NCBI RefSeq assembly: GCF_030316765.1
Contig: NZ_JASZYT010000003.1
Span: 124,001-188,000 of the forward strand
Length of the DNA stretch: 64,000 nucleotides
Reading direction: 5' to 3'
Source: Variovorax saccharolyticus
Lineage (GTDB): Bacteria > Pseudomonadota > Gammaproteobacteria > Burkholderiales > Burkholderiaceae_C
The notes beneath the pieces were generated by a model. The model was not told the DNA's origin and made no database searches. It saw only the letters and a program-made list of their open reading frames with translations. Positions 26,841 to 35,609 of this stretch are shown piece after piece (position 1 is the stretch's first letter; every line of letters starts with the position of its first letter). The translations under genes and the position numbers were made by a program.

Positions 26841-27503
26841 GTGCAAGTGTCAAGGCGCACAGGTTTCACCGACTCGGCGCTGGTTCGCTTGCTCGCTCGA
26901 CTGACCGACATCAACGTCCCCGAATCCAGGCATGGCTTCGCGGATCGATTGAGTCAATGGTTCGGCTGGACCGACGCCATCTCCCTTTCCGCAGCGCTCG
27001 ATGGCAGCTGGGCGGCTGCGCCGTCGCGCGCCCGCGTGCCGGCGAGCGCCGAAGAGCGCGAATGCGCCGGCGTGCGCGCCGCATTGGCGAAAGCGATCAA
27101 CGAACGCGGCGCCTTCGCGTCCGACTTCGCGTCCCACCGCCGCCGCTATCTGGCCCGGCAGCAGGCGATGGAGACGGCGATCGGGCCGTTGCGCGGTCGC
27201 CTGCGCGCCAGGCTGGCGGCCGGCTCGCCCTCCATGGCACGGCTGGCGGCCGTCGATGCGGTGATGGCGCAGGTGCTGGGTGCGCAGGAGCAGCGCCTGC
27301 TGTCGACCGTGCCCGGGCTGCTCGAGAAGCACTTCGAGCGCCTGCGCAAGGCCGAAGCCGCGCGCGACGCGAGCGATGGCGGGGGCGACTCCGGCGCATG
27401 GCTGGAGGCGTTCTGCGCTGACATGCGCAGCGTGCTGCTCGCCGAACTGGATATCCGATTGCAACCGATCGAAGGGCTGCTCGAAGCCCTTCGCAAGAGC
27501 TGA
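26841..27503 (+). CDS. DUF3348-family protein (220 aa)
   Basis: First gene of a four-gene operon. Hydrophilic and mostly helical: an N-terminal segment (GFTDSALVRLLARLTDINVP), a DRLSQWFGWTDAISLSAAL motif typical of the family, then long charged helices with Arg-rich HRRRYLARQQAM. No signal peptide or membrane segment, so it is cytosolic. Function unknown. GTG 26841 or GTG 26847 could be the start; the second has AGG five bases upstream. Its constant partner genes encode a stator-like membrane pair, suggesting it is a cytosolic partner of that complex. Confidence 0.8.
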   Translation: MQVSRRTGFTDSALVRLLARLTDINVPESRHGFADRLSQWFGWTDAISLSAALDGSWAAAPSRARVPASAEERECAGVRAALAKAINERGAFASDFASHRRRYLARQQAMETAIGPLRGRLRARLAAGSPSMARLAAVDAVMAQVLGAQEQRLLSTVPGLLEKHFERLRKAEAARDASDGGGDSGAWLEAFCADMRSVLLAELDIRLQPIEGLLEALRKS

Positions 27504-27520
27504 CAGCTACACAGGCCTTC

Positions 27521-29614
27521 ATGACCCGATCTCTTCAATTCGCCGCCTTCTTCGTCGGCCTCGCCGCCGTGTGCTGGGTCGGTGCCGGCTACATCGGCTC
27601 GAATCCGCTGGCGCTGGCCATCACGCTGCTCGTCGCCGCCTTCTACCTGATGGGCGCGCTCGAACTGCATCGCTTCCACCAGGCCACCTCGACCCTCTCA
27701 AGCGCAGTGGAGGACCTCTCGGTGCCGCCGGCCAGCCTGGGCCAGTGGCTCGACCGGCTCCATCCTTCGCTGCAGAACGCGGTGCGCCTGCGCATCGAGG
27801 GCGAGCGCATCGGCCTGCCGGGCCCGGCCCTGACGCCCTACCTGACAGGCCTGCTGGTGCTGCTGGGCATGCTGGGCACCTTCGTCGGCATGGTGGTCAC
27901 GCTGAGCGGCACCGGCACGGCGCTCGAGACCGCATCCGACCTGCAGGCCATCCGCGCCTCGCTGGCGGCCCCGGTCAAGGGCCTGGGACTGGCCTTCGGC
28001 ACCTCGCTCGCGGGCGTGGCCGCGTCCGCGACGCTGGGCCTGGTCTCGGCCTTGTGTCGGCGCGACCGGCTGCAGGCCGCGCAGCGGCTCGACACGCGGA
28101 TCGCAACCACCTTGCGGGGCTTCTCGCAGGCGCACCAGCGCGAGGAGTCCTTCAAGCTGCTGCAGCAGCAGGGCCAGGCGATGCCCGTGCTGGTCGATCG
28201 CCTGCAGGCCCTGATGACGACGATGGAACGGCAGAACCAGGCGCTGAACGAACGCCTGATCTCGAGCCAGGACACATTCCACAGCAAGGCCGAGACCGTG
28301 TATGCCAGCCTCGCCACCACCGTCGGCCGATCGCTGGAACAAAGCCTGACCGAAAGCGCCCGCGCGGCCGGCGCGACGATCCAGCCCGTGGTCGAAGCCA
28401 CGATGGCGGCGATCGCGCGCGAGACGGCGGCACTGCACCAGACGGTCGAGCACGGCGTGCAGCGCCAGCTCGAAGGTCTGTCGAGCCGCTTCGAGACCAG
28501 CACCGCGTCCCAGTCCGAGCTCTGGCATGCCGCGCTCGCCGGGCAGCAGCGCACCAGCGATGCGCAGACGCGCGACCTGCGCGATGCGCTCGACCAGTTC
28601 GCCCGCACCTTCGAGCAGCGCTCGGCCGCGCTCGTGGAGAGCGTGTCGACCCAACTCGAAGGCACGGTCGGCGGCCTGTCGGACAGCTGGCGCGGCGCGC
28701 TGGCGCAGCAGGAGCGCGTGAGCGAGAAGCTGGCCAACGACACGCAGGGCGCGCTGTCGACGGCGGCGGCCAGCTTCGAGCAGCATGCGGCCTCGCTGCT
28801 GCGCACGGTCGACCAGGCCCATGCCGGCCTGCAGACCGAGATCGCTTCGCGAGACGCGCAGCGCCTGGCCGCCTGGACCGGGTCGCTCGAAGCGATGGCG
28901 CGGTCGCTGCAGCAGGAATGGCAGCAGGCCGGCGAGCGCTCCGAGGCTCAGCAGCAGCAGATCTGCAAGACGCTGGCCGAGACCGCGCGCGAGATCTCGG
29001 CCCAGACCGAGGCGCACGCCCAAGGCACGATCGCCGAGATCGCGCAGCTCATGCAGGCCGCTTCCGAGGCGCCGCGGGCGGCAGCCGAAGTCATCGCCGA
29101 ACTGCGCCAGAAGCTGTCCGACAGCATGGCGCGCGACAACGCCATGCTCGATGAGCGCAGCCGCATCCTGCAGACGCTCGACACCCTGCTTGGCGCCGTC
29201 AACCATGCCTCCACCGAGCAGCGCGGCGCGATCGACGCGCTGGTCGCGGCATCGGCGGACCTGCTCGACCGCGTCGGCACCCGCTTCACCGAAAAGGTCG
29301 ATGCCGAGTCCGGGAAGATGGGCGAGGCCGCGGCGCAGATCACCGGCAGCGCGGTCGAGGTCGCGAGCCTGGGCGAGGCCTTCGGCTTCGGCGTGCAGCT
29401 GTTCAGCGAGTCGAACGAGAAGCTGGTGGCCCAGCTCCAGCGCATCGAAGGCGCGCTCGGCAAGGCCATCGCACGCAGCGACGAGCAGCTCGACTACTAC
29501 GTGACCCAGGCCCGGGAAGTGATCGACCTGAGCATCATGTCGCAAAAGCAGATCGTCGAGGATCTGCAGCAGATCGCCGGCAGCAGCCGCGCCGCGGTGG
29601 CGAGCGAAGCGTGA
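27521..29614 (+). CDS. DUF802 membrane protein, MotA/ZorA-like channel with long helical tail (697 aa)
   Basis: Four predicted membrane helices at about residues 5-25, 29-47, 107-129 and 155-178, with the second pair (GMLGTFVGMVVTLSG and GLGLAFGTSLAGVAASATLG) closely resembling the MotA/TolQ/ExbB channel helices. After residue 180 come about 515 residues of almost continuous charged helix and coiled coil, ending with the family DUF802 region, predicted cytosolic. This is the layout of ZorA rather than of TolQ. It precedes an OmpA/MotB-like gene with which it overlaps (TGATG). Predicted to form an ion-conducting stator core; experimental function unknown. Confidence 0.85.
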   Translation: MTRSLQFAAFFVGLAAVCWVGAGYIGSNPLALAITLLVAAFYLMGALELHRFHQATSTLSSAVEDLSVPPASLGQWLDRLHPSLQNAVRLRIEGERIGLPGPALTPYLTGLLVLLGMLGTFVGMVVTLSGTGTALETASDLQAIRASLAAPVKGLGLAFGTSLAGVAASATLGLVSALCRRDRLQAAQRLDTRIATTLRGFSQAHQREESFKLLQQQGQAMPVLVDRLQALMTTMERQNQALNERLISSQDTFHSKAETVYASLATTVGRSLEQSLTESARAAGATIQPVVEATMAAIARETAALHQTVEHGVQRQLEGLSSRFETSTASQSELWHAALAGQQRTSDAQTRDLRDALDQFARTFEQRSAALVESVSTQLEGTVGGLSDSWRGALAQQERVSEKLANDTQGALSTAAASFEQHAASLLRTVDQAHAGLQTEIASRDAQRLAAWTGSLEAMARSLQQEWQQAGERSEAQQQQICKTLAETAREISAQTEAHAQGTIAEIAQLMQAASEAPRAAAEVIAELRQKLSDSMARDNAMLDERSRILQTLDTLLGAVNHASTEQRGAIDALVAASADLLDRVGTRFTEKVDAESGKMGEAAAQITGSAVEVASLGEAFGFGVQLFSESNEKLVAQLQRIEGALGKAIARSDEQLDYYVTQAREVIDLSIMSQKQIVEDLQQIAGSSRAAVASEA

Positions 29615-30261
29615 TGTCCGACGAGCTCGACGCCGGCCTCGAGCCGACGGTGCCGGTATGGGCCGTCTTCGGCGACCTCATGGCGGGGCTGCTGGGGGCC
29701 TTCGTGCTGATCCTGGTGTGCGTGCTCGGCATGCAGATCGAGCTCACCAGCCAGCTCGAGGCCGAGGTCAAGCAGCGCCAAGAGGCGGCCAAGCGCCTGC
29801 AGACGCTCGAACAGGCCCTGGCCGGCCCCCTGGCCGCGGGCCGAGTGACGCTCAACAACGGGCGCATCGGCATCAGTGGCAGCGTGCTGTTCGCCTTCAA
29901 CTCGGCCGAGCTGCAGCCCGAAGGCCGGCAGCTGCTGAAGAGCCTGACCGCGCCGCTGGCCGCCTACCTCCAGTCGCGCGACGAGATCCTGATGGTCAGC
30001 GGCTTCACCGACGACCGCCAGATGCGCGATGGCGCCCGCCGCTTCGCCGACAACTGGGAGCTGTCGGCGCAACGCGCCCTGACCGTGACCCGGGCCTTGA
30101 TCGAGGACGGCGTGCCGTCGTCGTCGGTGTTCGCCGCGGCCTTCGGGGCCGAGCAGGCGGTGGCGTCCAACGCCGATGCCGAAGGCCGGTCGAAGAACCG
30201 GCGCGTGGAGATGTCGCCCACGCCGAGGCCATCCAACGCGATCGCGAAGCGCCGTGAATAG
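29614..30261 (+). CDS. MotB/ZorB-like OmpA-domain protein (215 aa)
   Basis: A single N-terminal membrane helix with Asp21 in VPVWAVFGDLMAGLLGAF, the same spacing as the proton-carrying Asp of MotB (WKIAYADFMTAMMAFF). A short coiled linker (residues 43-70) follows, then an OmpA-like peptidoglycan-binding domain with VLFAFNSAEL, GFTDD (131-134), NWELSAQRA (147-155) and SKNRRVEM. The binding Asp and Arg are in place. Topology: short cytosolic N-terminus, periplasmic wall-binding domain. Together with the DUF802 protein it should form a stator. ATG 29614 overlaps the stop of that gene. Confidence 0.88.
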   Translation: MSDELDAGLEPTVPVWAVFGDLMAGLLGAFVLILVCVLGMQIELTSQLEAEVKQRQEAAKRLQTLEQALAGPLAAGRVTLNNGRIGISGSVLFAFNSAELQPEGRQLLKSLTAPLAAYLQSRDEILMVSGFTDDRQMRDGARRFADNWELSAQRALTVTRALIEDGVPSSSVFAAAFGAEQAVASNADAEGRSKNRRVEMSPTPRPSNAIAKRRE

Positions 30262-30913
30262 CGAGCAGGCCATCGACATCGGCGCGATGCTCGATGCCTG
30301 GCGCGAGCGTGGCGACCATCGCGTCGATCCGATCCGCTTTCGCTTCATCGAAGCGCTCGCCAGGCGGGCCGCCGGCCACGGCGGCGACGCGCGACGCATC
30401 CTGGACCACAGGCTGGCGCAGCTGGTCATGGCGTACGGCGAGGCGCTCGAAGGCCGTCGGCCCGCGGCGGACGCCACCGAAAAGAAGCCCGGCAAGACGC
30501 CGCCGGCGCGCGGCCCGCTCGCGCAGCTCGTCGCGCATGCGGCGAGGCAGGCACCGGCTGCCGCCAGCGGCGCAGAGACCGGCGATGCCGCGACCGGCCT
30601 GCCGCCCTCGCTGCCCGAACTGAAGTCGCTCGGCTACTTCAAGAGCACCTGGTCGCGGCTCAGCGCCGATCGACGGCTGACCCAGTCGCTGGCGAAGATG
30701 CCGGAGAACGCCGGCCCGCTCAACTCGCACCATCTGGTGCACCGCTCGCTGACCCTGATGCGCGACCTGTCGCCGGACTACCTGGACCGCTTCATGTCCT
30801 ATGTCGACACCTTGCTGTGGATCGAGCAGGCGACCAGCGCAGGCAGCGCGGCGGGGGCGGAGAGCCCACGCGCCGAAGGCACGCGGAAAGCCGCTCGCGG
30901 CAAGTCGGCCTGA
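30254..30913 (+). CDS. DUF2894-family protein (219 aa)
   Basis: Last gene of the operon. Starts at GTG 30254 and overlaps the OmpA gene by 8 bases. An N-terminal helical region (DPIRFRFIEALARRAAGHGG) and a C-terminal helical region (ESTWSRL-type sequence: GYFKSTWSRLSADRRLTQSL, then LNSHHLVHRSLTLMRDLSP) are joined by an Ala/Pro-rich linker, with a basic tail. No signal or membrane segment; cytosolic. Function unknown. Its fixed linkage to the stator-like pair suggests it binds the cytosolic tail. Confidence 0.8.
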   Translation: MNSEQAIDIGAMLDAWRERGDHRVDPIRFRFIEALARRAAGHGGDARRILDHRLAQLVMAYGEALEGRRPAADATEKKPGKTPPARGPLAQLVAHAARQAPAAASGAETGDAATGLPPSLPELKSLGYFKSTWSRLSADRRLTQSLAKMPENAGPLNSHHLVHRSLTLMRDLSPDYLDRFMSYVDTLLWIEQATSAGSAAGAESPRAEGTRKAARGKSA

Positions 30914-30946
30914 AGAGCCTCGGCCGCGGCAGGCGGCCACCGGCTC

Positions 30947-31330
30947 TCACTTGAGCGTGAAGCGCGCCGTCCCCAGGGTCTTGCCCGCGTTCGTCACCAC
31001 GGCCACCGCCTTCGTGCCCGCAGCCACCTTGAAGCTGCCTTTGGCTTCCAGCTTGTCGCCGGCCGGCTTGAGTTCGACCTCGGTCTTCTCCGCGCCTGCG
31101 AGCAAGGTGAGCTTCGCGGCCGCCTTGGACGGGTCCATCGGCTTGCCGTGGTCGCTCAGGTAGAGGTGCAGCGCATCGGGCCTGGCCACCAGTTCGAAGT
31201 CGGCCTCCTTGCCCGGTGCGACGACGCCGCCATGCCGCGGCGCATGGTCATCGTGCTTGTGGTCGCCCGCGGCCAGGGCGCCGCCCGCCATGCTCAGGGC
31301 CAGGATGGCCATCAGTGCCTGCTTTTTCAT
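30947..31330 (-). CDS. His-rich periplasmic protein of the czc cluster (127 aa)
   Basis: Signal peptide (LMAILALSMAGGALA), then a His/Asp-rich stretch GDHKHDDHAPRHGGVV likely to bind metal, then a small beta domain (FELVARPDALHLYLSDHGKP ... TARFTLK). GGAGG lies six bases before the ATG. It is the last gene of the efflux operon, 44 bases after czcA. The HGG and LYL-D motifs resemble the metal-binding domain found at the N-terminus of some CzcB proteins, here encoded separately. Predicted periplasmic metal chaperone; specificity unknown. Confidence 0.8.
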   Translation of the reverse strand: MKKQALMAILALSMAGGALAAGDHKHDDHAPRHGGVVAPGKEADFELVARPDALHLYLSDHGKPMDPSKAAAKLTLLAGAEKTEVELKPAGDKLEAKGSFKVAAGTKAVAVVTNAGKTLGTARFTLK

Positions 31331-31374
31331 GGAAGTCCTCCAGAGGTTCGATTGATTGATTGAATGAAGGCGGG

Positions 31375-34300
31375 TCAAAGGGCCTCTTGCCCCTTGGCCT
31401 GCGCGAGTCGCTCCGCGGCCTTGCGGCCGAAGAGCCAGAACATGGCCGGCGTCAGGAAGGTGTCGAGCAGCGTCGAGCTGATCAGCCCGCAGAAGATGAC
31501 GACTGCGACCGGATGCAGGATCTCGGTGCCCGGCCGCTCGGCCTCGAACAGCAGCGGCGCCAGCGCGAATGCGGTCACGAGCGCCGTCATCAGCACCGGT
31601 GCCAGCCGTTCGAGCGAGCCGCGGACGATCATCTTCTGGTCGAAGCCCTCGCCTTCGAAGCGCATCAGGTTGATGTAGTGGCTGACCTTCAGGATCCCGT
31701 TGCGCACCGAGATGCCGGCCAGGGTGATGAAGCCGACCAGCGCCGCCACCGACAGCGGCTGGCCCGCGAGCCACAGGCCGACGACGGCGCCCACCAGCGC
31801 CAGCGGGATGTTCGCCATGATCAGCAGCGAGAGCCCGGCCGACTGGTAGCGGCTGTAGAGCACCACGAACATCAGGGTCAGCGACACCAGCGACAACAGG
31901 CCGACCAGCCGGGACGCTTCTTCCTGCGCCTGGAACTGGCCCCCGAGCGTCACGAAGTAGCCCTCGGGCAGCGGCGTGCCGGCAACGACCTTGCGCATGT
32001 CCGCGACGATGTCGGAGAGCGCGCGTCCTTGCGCATTGGCCGACAGCACGATGCGCCGCTTGCCATCGTCGCGGCTGATCTGGTTCGGGCCGTCGCCCTC
32101 TTCGATGGAGGCCAGCTGCGACAGCGGCACACGGCCGGACGGCGTCTCGATGAGGATGTCCCGCAGCCCCTCGGCGGAGCGCGCGGATTCGGGCAGCTTC
32201 ACGACCAGCGCGAAGCGGCGGCTGCCTTCGACGATCTGCGTGAGCTTCTCGCCCTCCACCAGGCTTTGCAGCGCGTTCAGTATCTGCGGCGCCGCAACCC
32301 CGTGGCGGGCCGCGGCCGCGTAGTCCACCCTGACCTTGATCTGCGGCGCCAGCACCTGCTTCTCGATCTCGAGATCGGCCAGCCCCGGGATCGCTGCCAG
32401 CCGGCCGCGCAGCAGGTCCGCCTGGCCGCGCAGCGTGTCGAGGTCGTCGCCGAACAGCTTGAGGGCGATCTGCGAACGGACGCCCGAGAGCATGTGATCG
32501 ATGCGATGCGAGATCGGCTGCCCGATCGAGACCGCGGCCGGCAGGTTCACCAGCCGCGCCCGGATGTCGGCCGAGATCTCGCCCATCGATCGCGTCAGCT
32601 CGGCGGTCGGCCTGAGTCCGACATCGAGTTCGCTGACGTGGACACCCTCCGCGTGCTCGTCGAGCTCGGCGCGCCCGCTGCGGCGTCCGACGTGCGTGAC
32701 CTCCGGCACCTGCGTGATCAACACCTCCGCCTGGCGTGCCAGCGCCGCAGTCTCGGCCAGCGTGACGCCGGGATTCAATCGCATCCCGACCAGCAGCGTC
32801 CCCTCGTTGAAGGGCGGCAGGAAGGTGGTCGGAAAAAAAGGCACCGCCGCGAGCGACGCCAGCACCGCAAGGCCGGCGGCCGCGAGGGCGCGCTTCGGCC
32901 GGTTCAGCACCTTCTGCAGCCCGCTGGCGTACCTGGCCTTCAGCCAGGCCAGCAGCCGGGTGTCGCCGTGGTCGAGCGACTTCATGCGCGGCAGCAGGTA
33001 GGACGAGAGCACCGGCGTCAGGGTCACCGAGACGATCAGGCTCGCGAGCGTCGAGACGATGAAGGCGACACCCAGCGGCACGAAGAGCTTGCCTTCCATG
33101 CCGGGCAAGGCGAACAGCGGCACGAACACCAGCACGATGATGATGGTCGCATAGAGGATCGAGGAGCGGATCTCCATCGTCGCCCGCGCCACCACCTCGA
33201 CCGGATCGAGACGGTGCGTCGGATGCTTGGCCCGGTCTTCCCTGAGGCGGCGAATGGCGTTCTCGAGCCCGACCACCGCATCGTCCACCAGGCCGCCCAC
33301 CGCGACCGCCAGCCCGCCCAGTGTCATGGTGTTGATCGACAGGCCGAAGTACTTGAACACCAGCGCCGCCATCAGGATGGAGACCGGGATCGCGGTGAGC
33401 GCGATGACGGTCGGCCGCAAGGTGCCCAGGAACAGGAAGAGGATCGCCGCGACGAAGACCGACGCTCCGGCCAGCTTCCACTTCAGGTTGTCGATCGAGG
33501 ACTCGATGAAGCTCGCCTGCCTGAAGGTCACGCGCGGCGTCTCCATGCCGGCCGGCAGCGAGGCCTTCATGCCGTCGAGCGCCGCCTCGATCGCCCGGGT
33601 GAGCGAGACGGTGTCGGCCGTGGGCTGCTTCTGGATGCCGAGGATGACCGCCGGCTTGCCCTCGAAGCCGGCGTCGCCGCGCTTCGGTGCGGCCGCGAAG
33701 CTCACGTCCGCGATCTGGCGCAGCAGGATCGCCTGGCCGTTGCGCGACGCCAGCGCCAGGTTCTTCAGGTCGTCGAGCAGCGAAGTGCGGCCGAGGTGGC
33801 GGATCAGGTATTCGCGTCCGTTGAGTTCGAGGAAGCCACCCGAGGTGTTGGACGAGAAGCCCTTGAGCGCGGCCTCCAGCTGCTCGTGCGTGATGCCCAG
33901 TTCCGACATGCGTGTCGTGTTCGGCTGGACCTGGAACTGCCGCACCTCGCCGCCGATCGGAATCACCTGGGCCACACCCGGGATCGCCATCAGGCGGGGG
34001 CGAAGCACCCAGTCCGCGTACTCGCGCACCGCCATCGGCGAGATCTTCGCGGTGTCGACCGGGATCGCGATCTGCATGATCTCGCCCATGATCGAACTGA
34101 TCGGCCCCATGCGCGGCACGATGCCCTCGGCCAGGCCCTCCTCCATCGAAGCCAGGCGCTCGGACACCATCTGCCGGGCGCGGAAGATGTCGGTGTCCCA
34201 GCCGAAGGTCACGTAGAGGAAGGACAGCCCGGCCGAGGAGACCGAGCGAACCGTCTCGACGCCGGGCAGGCCGTTCATCGTCGTCTCCAGCGGGAAGGTG

Positions 34301-34494
34301 ATGAGTTGCTCCACCTCCTCGGCGGCCATGCCGCCGGCCTCGGTCATGACCGTGACGGTGGGCTTGTCGAGGTCGGGAAAGACGTCGACCGGCGTGCGCG
34401 ACAGGGTCCATGCGCCATAGGCCATCAGAACCACGCTGGCGATGAGCACCAGCAACCGGTTCGACAGGCTGCTCGTCAGTAGCCACTTGAACAT
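31375..34494 (-). CDS. czcA: CzcA/CusA-family heavy-metal RND pump
   Basis: 1039-aa inner-membrane proton antiporter of the HME-RND family, expelling divalent cations (Co, Zn, Cd) or possibly Cu/Ag. Twelve membrane helices with two large periplasmic loops. N-terminus MFKWLLTSSLSNRLLVLIAS; family signature DVFPDLDKPTVTVMTEAGGM; helix-4 motif GGLVDDAVVGLENAIRRL with the acidic pair used for proton transfer. AAGGAG six bases before the ATG. Metal identity cannot be fixed from sequence; the czcI neighbour favours Co/Zn/Cd over the Cus type. Confidence 0.93.
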   Translation of the reverse strand: MFKWLLTSSLSNRLLVLIASVVLMAYGAWTLSRTPVDVFPDLDKPTVTVMTEAGGMAAEEVEQLITFPLETTMNGLPGVETVRSVSSAGLSFLYVTFGWDTDIFRARQMVSERLASMEEGLAEGIVPRMGPISSIMGEIMQIAIPVDTAKISPMAVREYADWVLRPRLMAIPGVAQVIPIGGEVRQFQVQPNTTRMSELGITHEQLEAALKGFSSNTSGGFLELNGREYLIRHLGRTSLLDDLKNLALASRNGQAILLRQIADVSFAAAPKRGDAGFEGKPAVILGIQKQPTADTVSLTRAIEAALDGMKASLPAGMETPRVTFRQASFIESSIDNLKWKLAGASVFVAAILFLFLGTLRPTVIALTAIPVSILMAALVFKYFGLSINTMTLGGLAVAVGGLVDDAVVGLENAIRRLREDRAKHPTHRLDPVEVVARATMEIRSSILYATIIIVLVFVPLFALPGMEGKLFVPLGVAFIVSTLASLIVSVTLTPVLSSYLLPRMKSLDHGDTRLLAWLKARYASGLQKVLNRPKRALAAAGLAVLASLAAVPFFPTTFLPPFNEGTLLVGMRLNPGVTLAETAALARQAEVLITQVPEVTHVGRRSGRAELDEHAEGVHVSELDVGLRPTAELTRSMGEISADIRARLVNLPAAVSIGQPISHRIDHMLSGVRSQIALKLFGDDLDTLRGQADLLRGRLAAIPGLADLEIEKQVLAPQIKVRVDYAAAARHGVAAPQILNALQSLVEGEKLTQIVEGSRRFALVVKLPESARSAEGLRDILIETPSGRVPLSQLASIEEGDGPNQISRDDGKRRIVLSANAQGRALSDIVADMRKVVAGTPLPEGYFVTLGGQFQAQEEASRLVGLLSLVSLTLMFVVLYSRYQSAGLSLLIMANIPLALVGAVVGLWLAGQPLSVAALVGFITLAGISVRNGILKVSHYINLMRFEGEGFDQKMIVRGSLERLAPVLMTALVTAFALAPLLFEAERPGTEILHPVAVVIFCGLISSTLLDTFLTPAMFWLFGRKAAERLAQAKGQEAL

Positions 34495-34505
34495 TCGTGG
34501 CTCCT

Positions 34506-35609
34506 TCAGCGGACCTGGTTGATGAGGCTGGCACCTTGCGTGGCGATGCGGTCGCCGGCCTTCAGGCCCGAAGTCACCGCGACCGTCACGCCGTCCAGCG
34601 GTTCGACGCTGACGACGCGAGGCTCGAACTTCTCGGGCGCCGTCTTGACCCACACGATGGTCTGGTTCGACGGACTCCTCATGAGCGAAGCCGCCGGGAC
34701 CGCGATGCCCTGGACCTTCGAAAGAGTCCGGACATGGACCTTGACCGGCTGGCCCACCGCCAGCTTCGACAAGGCCGCGCCGCTGGCCGCGAAGCTCAAT
34801 GGCAGCGCTTGTTCGCGCAGCGCGCGCGCCGCGCCCAGAAAACGCAGCGGCACGCGATCGCCGCCGACGGCAAGCGTCGCGCCGCCGACGTTCGCCCCGA
34901 GCTCGGGATCGAAGGACAGCGCTTCGATGGCCAGTCGATGGGGGTCGACCACTTCGTAGACCAGTTCCCGCGCATCGACCACCTGCCCCGCGACCACATT
35001 GGAGGAAGCGATGACGCCGGCCACCGGGGCCACCAATGCCTCGCGCTCGTTCAGCCCGGCATGGACGGCGCCGGCGCGCGCGCCCAGGCTGGCCAGGTCG
35101 GCCTCGGCGGCCTCGATCTCCTTTTGCGGCACGGTGTCCGACAGCGCCTTGAGCCGGGCCAGGCGTTTTTCGGCCAGAGCCCGCGACGCCCGCAGTTCCG
35201 CGAGCTGGGCCGCCTGGACCGAGCGCTCCAGCGGCGCGCTGGACGGAATCACGTAGGCCAGCAGCTCGCCCTTGCGAACCGCTTGACCGACCGCAGGCAG
35301 GCCTCGCGGACCGGGCTCCACGCGGCCCGCAGTCGTGGGCTGCACCTTGCCGCCCGCGTTCGGGTCCATCGTGACCTTGCCCGCCAGCTCGACGGTGCGC
35401 GCCAGTTCCTCGGTGCTGGCGACGGCGGTCCGGATCGACAGTTGCCGCTGTGCCGCCTTGGGAAGGAACACGCTGCCATCCGGCAGGCGGCTCGGTCCGT
35501 TCGACGGCGCGGCCGGCGCCGATTCGCCATGGCTGTGGCCATGCCCGTCCGCGGCCCAGGCCGGCAGCGCGCAGGCGACGATGAGCGCGAGTATCGACCT
35601 GGCGATCAT
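34506..35609 (-). CDS. czcB: Periplasmic adaptor subunit of the metal RND pump
   Basis: 367-aa membrane-fusion protein: signal peptide (ALIVACALPAWA), His-rich DGHGHSHGES at residues 20-29 of the precursor, beta-barrel and lipoyl-type segments (RVEPGPRGLPAVGQAVRKGE), a helical hairpin (about 130-190) and a C-terminal barrel (VWVKTAPEKFEPRVVSVEPL). Links CzcA to the outer-membrane channel CzcC. Its ATG overlaps the stop of the upstream gene (ATGA), and it ends 11 bases before czcA. Confidence 0.9.
   Translation of the reverse strand: MIARSILALIVACALPAWAADGHGHSHGESAPAAPSNGPSRLPDGSVFLPKAAQRQLSIRTAVASTEELARTVELAGKVTMDPNAGGKVQPTTAGRVEPGPRGLPAVGQAVRKGELLAYVIPSSAPLERSVQAAQLAELRASRALAEKRLARLKALSDTVPQKEIEAAEADLASLGARAGAVHAGLNEREALVAPVAGVIASSNVVAGQVVDARELVYEVVDPHRLAIEALSFDPELGANVGGATLAVGGDRVPLRFLGAARALREQALPLSFAASGAALSKLAVGQPVKVHVRTLSKVQGIAVPAASLMRSPSNQTIVWVKTAPEKFEPRVVSVEPLDGVTVAVTSGLKAGDRIATQGASLINQVR

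Noticed and set aside
26841..30913. Calling this operon a Zorya defence system outright
   Set aside because: Only the stator-like pair is comparable; none of the zorC, D, E, F or G effectors is present and the setting is core chromosome.
30914..30946. Terminator between DUF2894 and the czc operon
   Set aside because: A GAGCC/GGCTC hairpin can be drawn but there is no T run and the stem is interrupted.
31360..34482. Long plus-strand open frame opposite czcA
   Set aside because: Antisense shadow of an unmistakable RND pump; composition is not protein-like.
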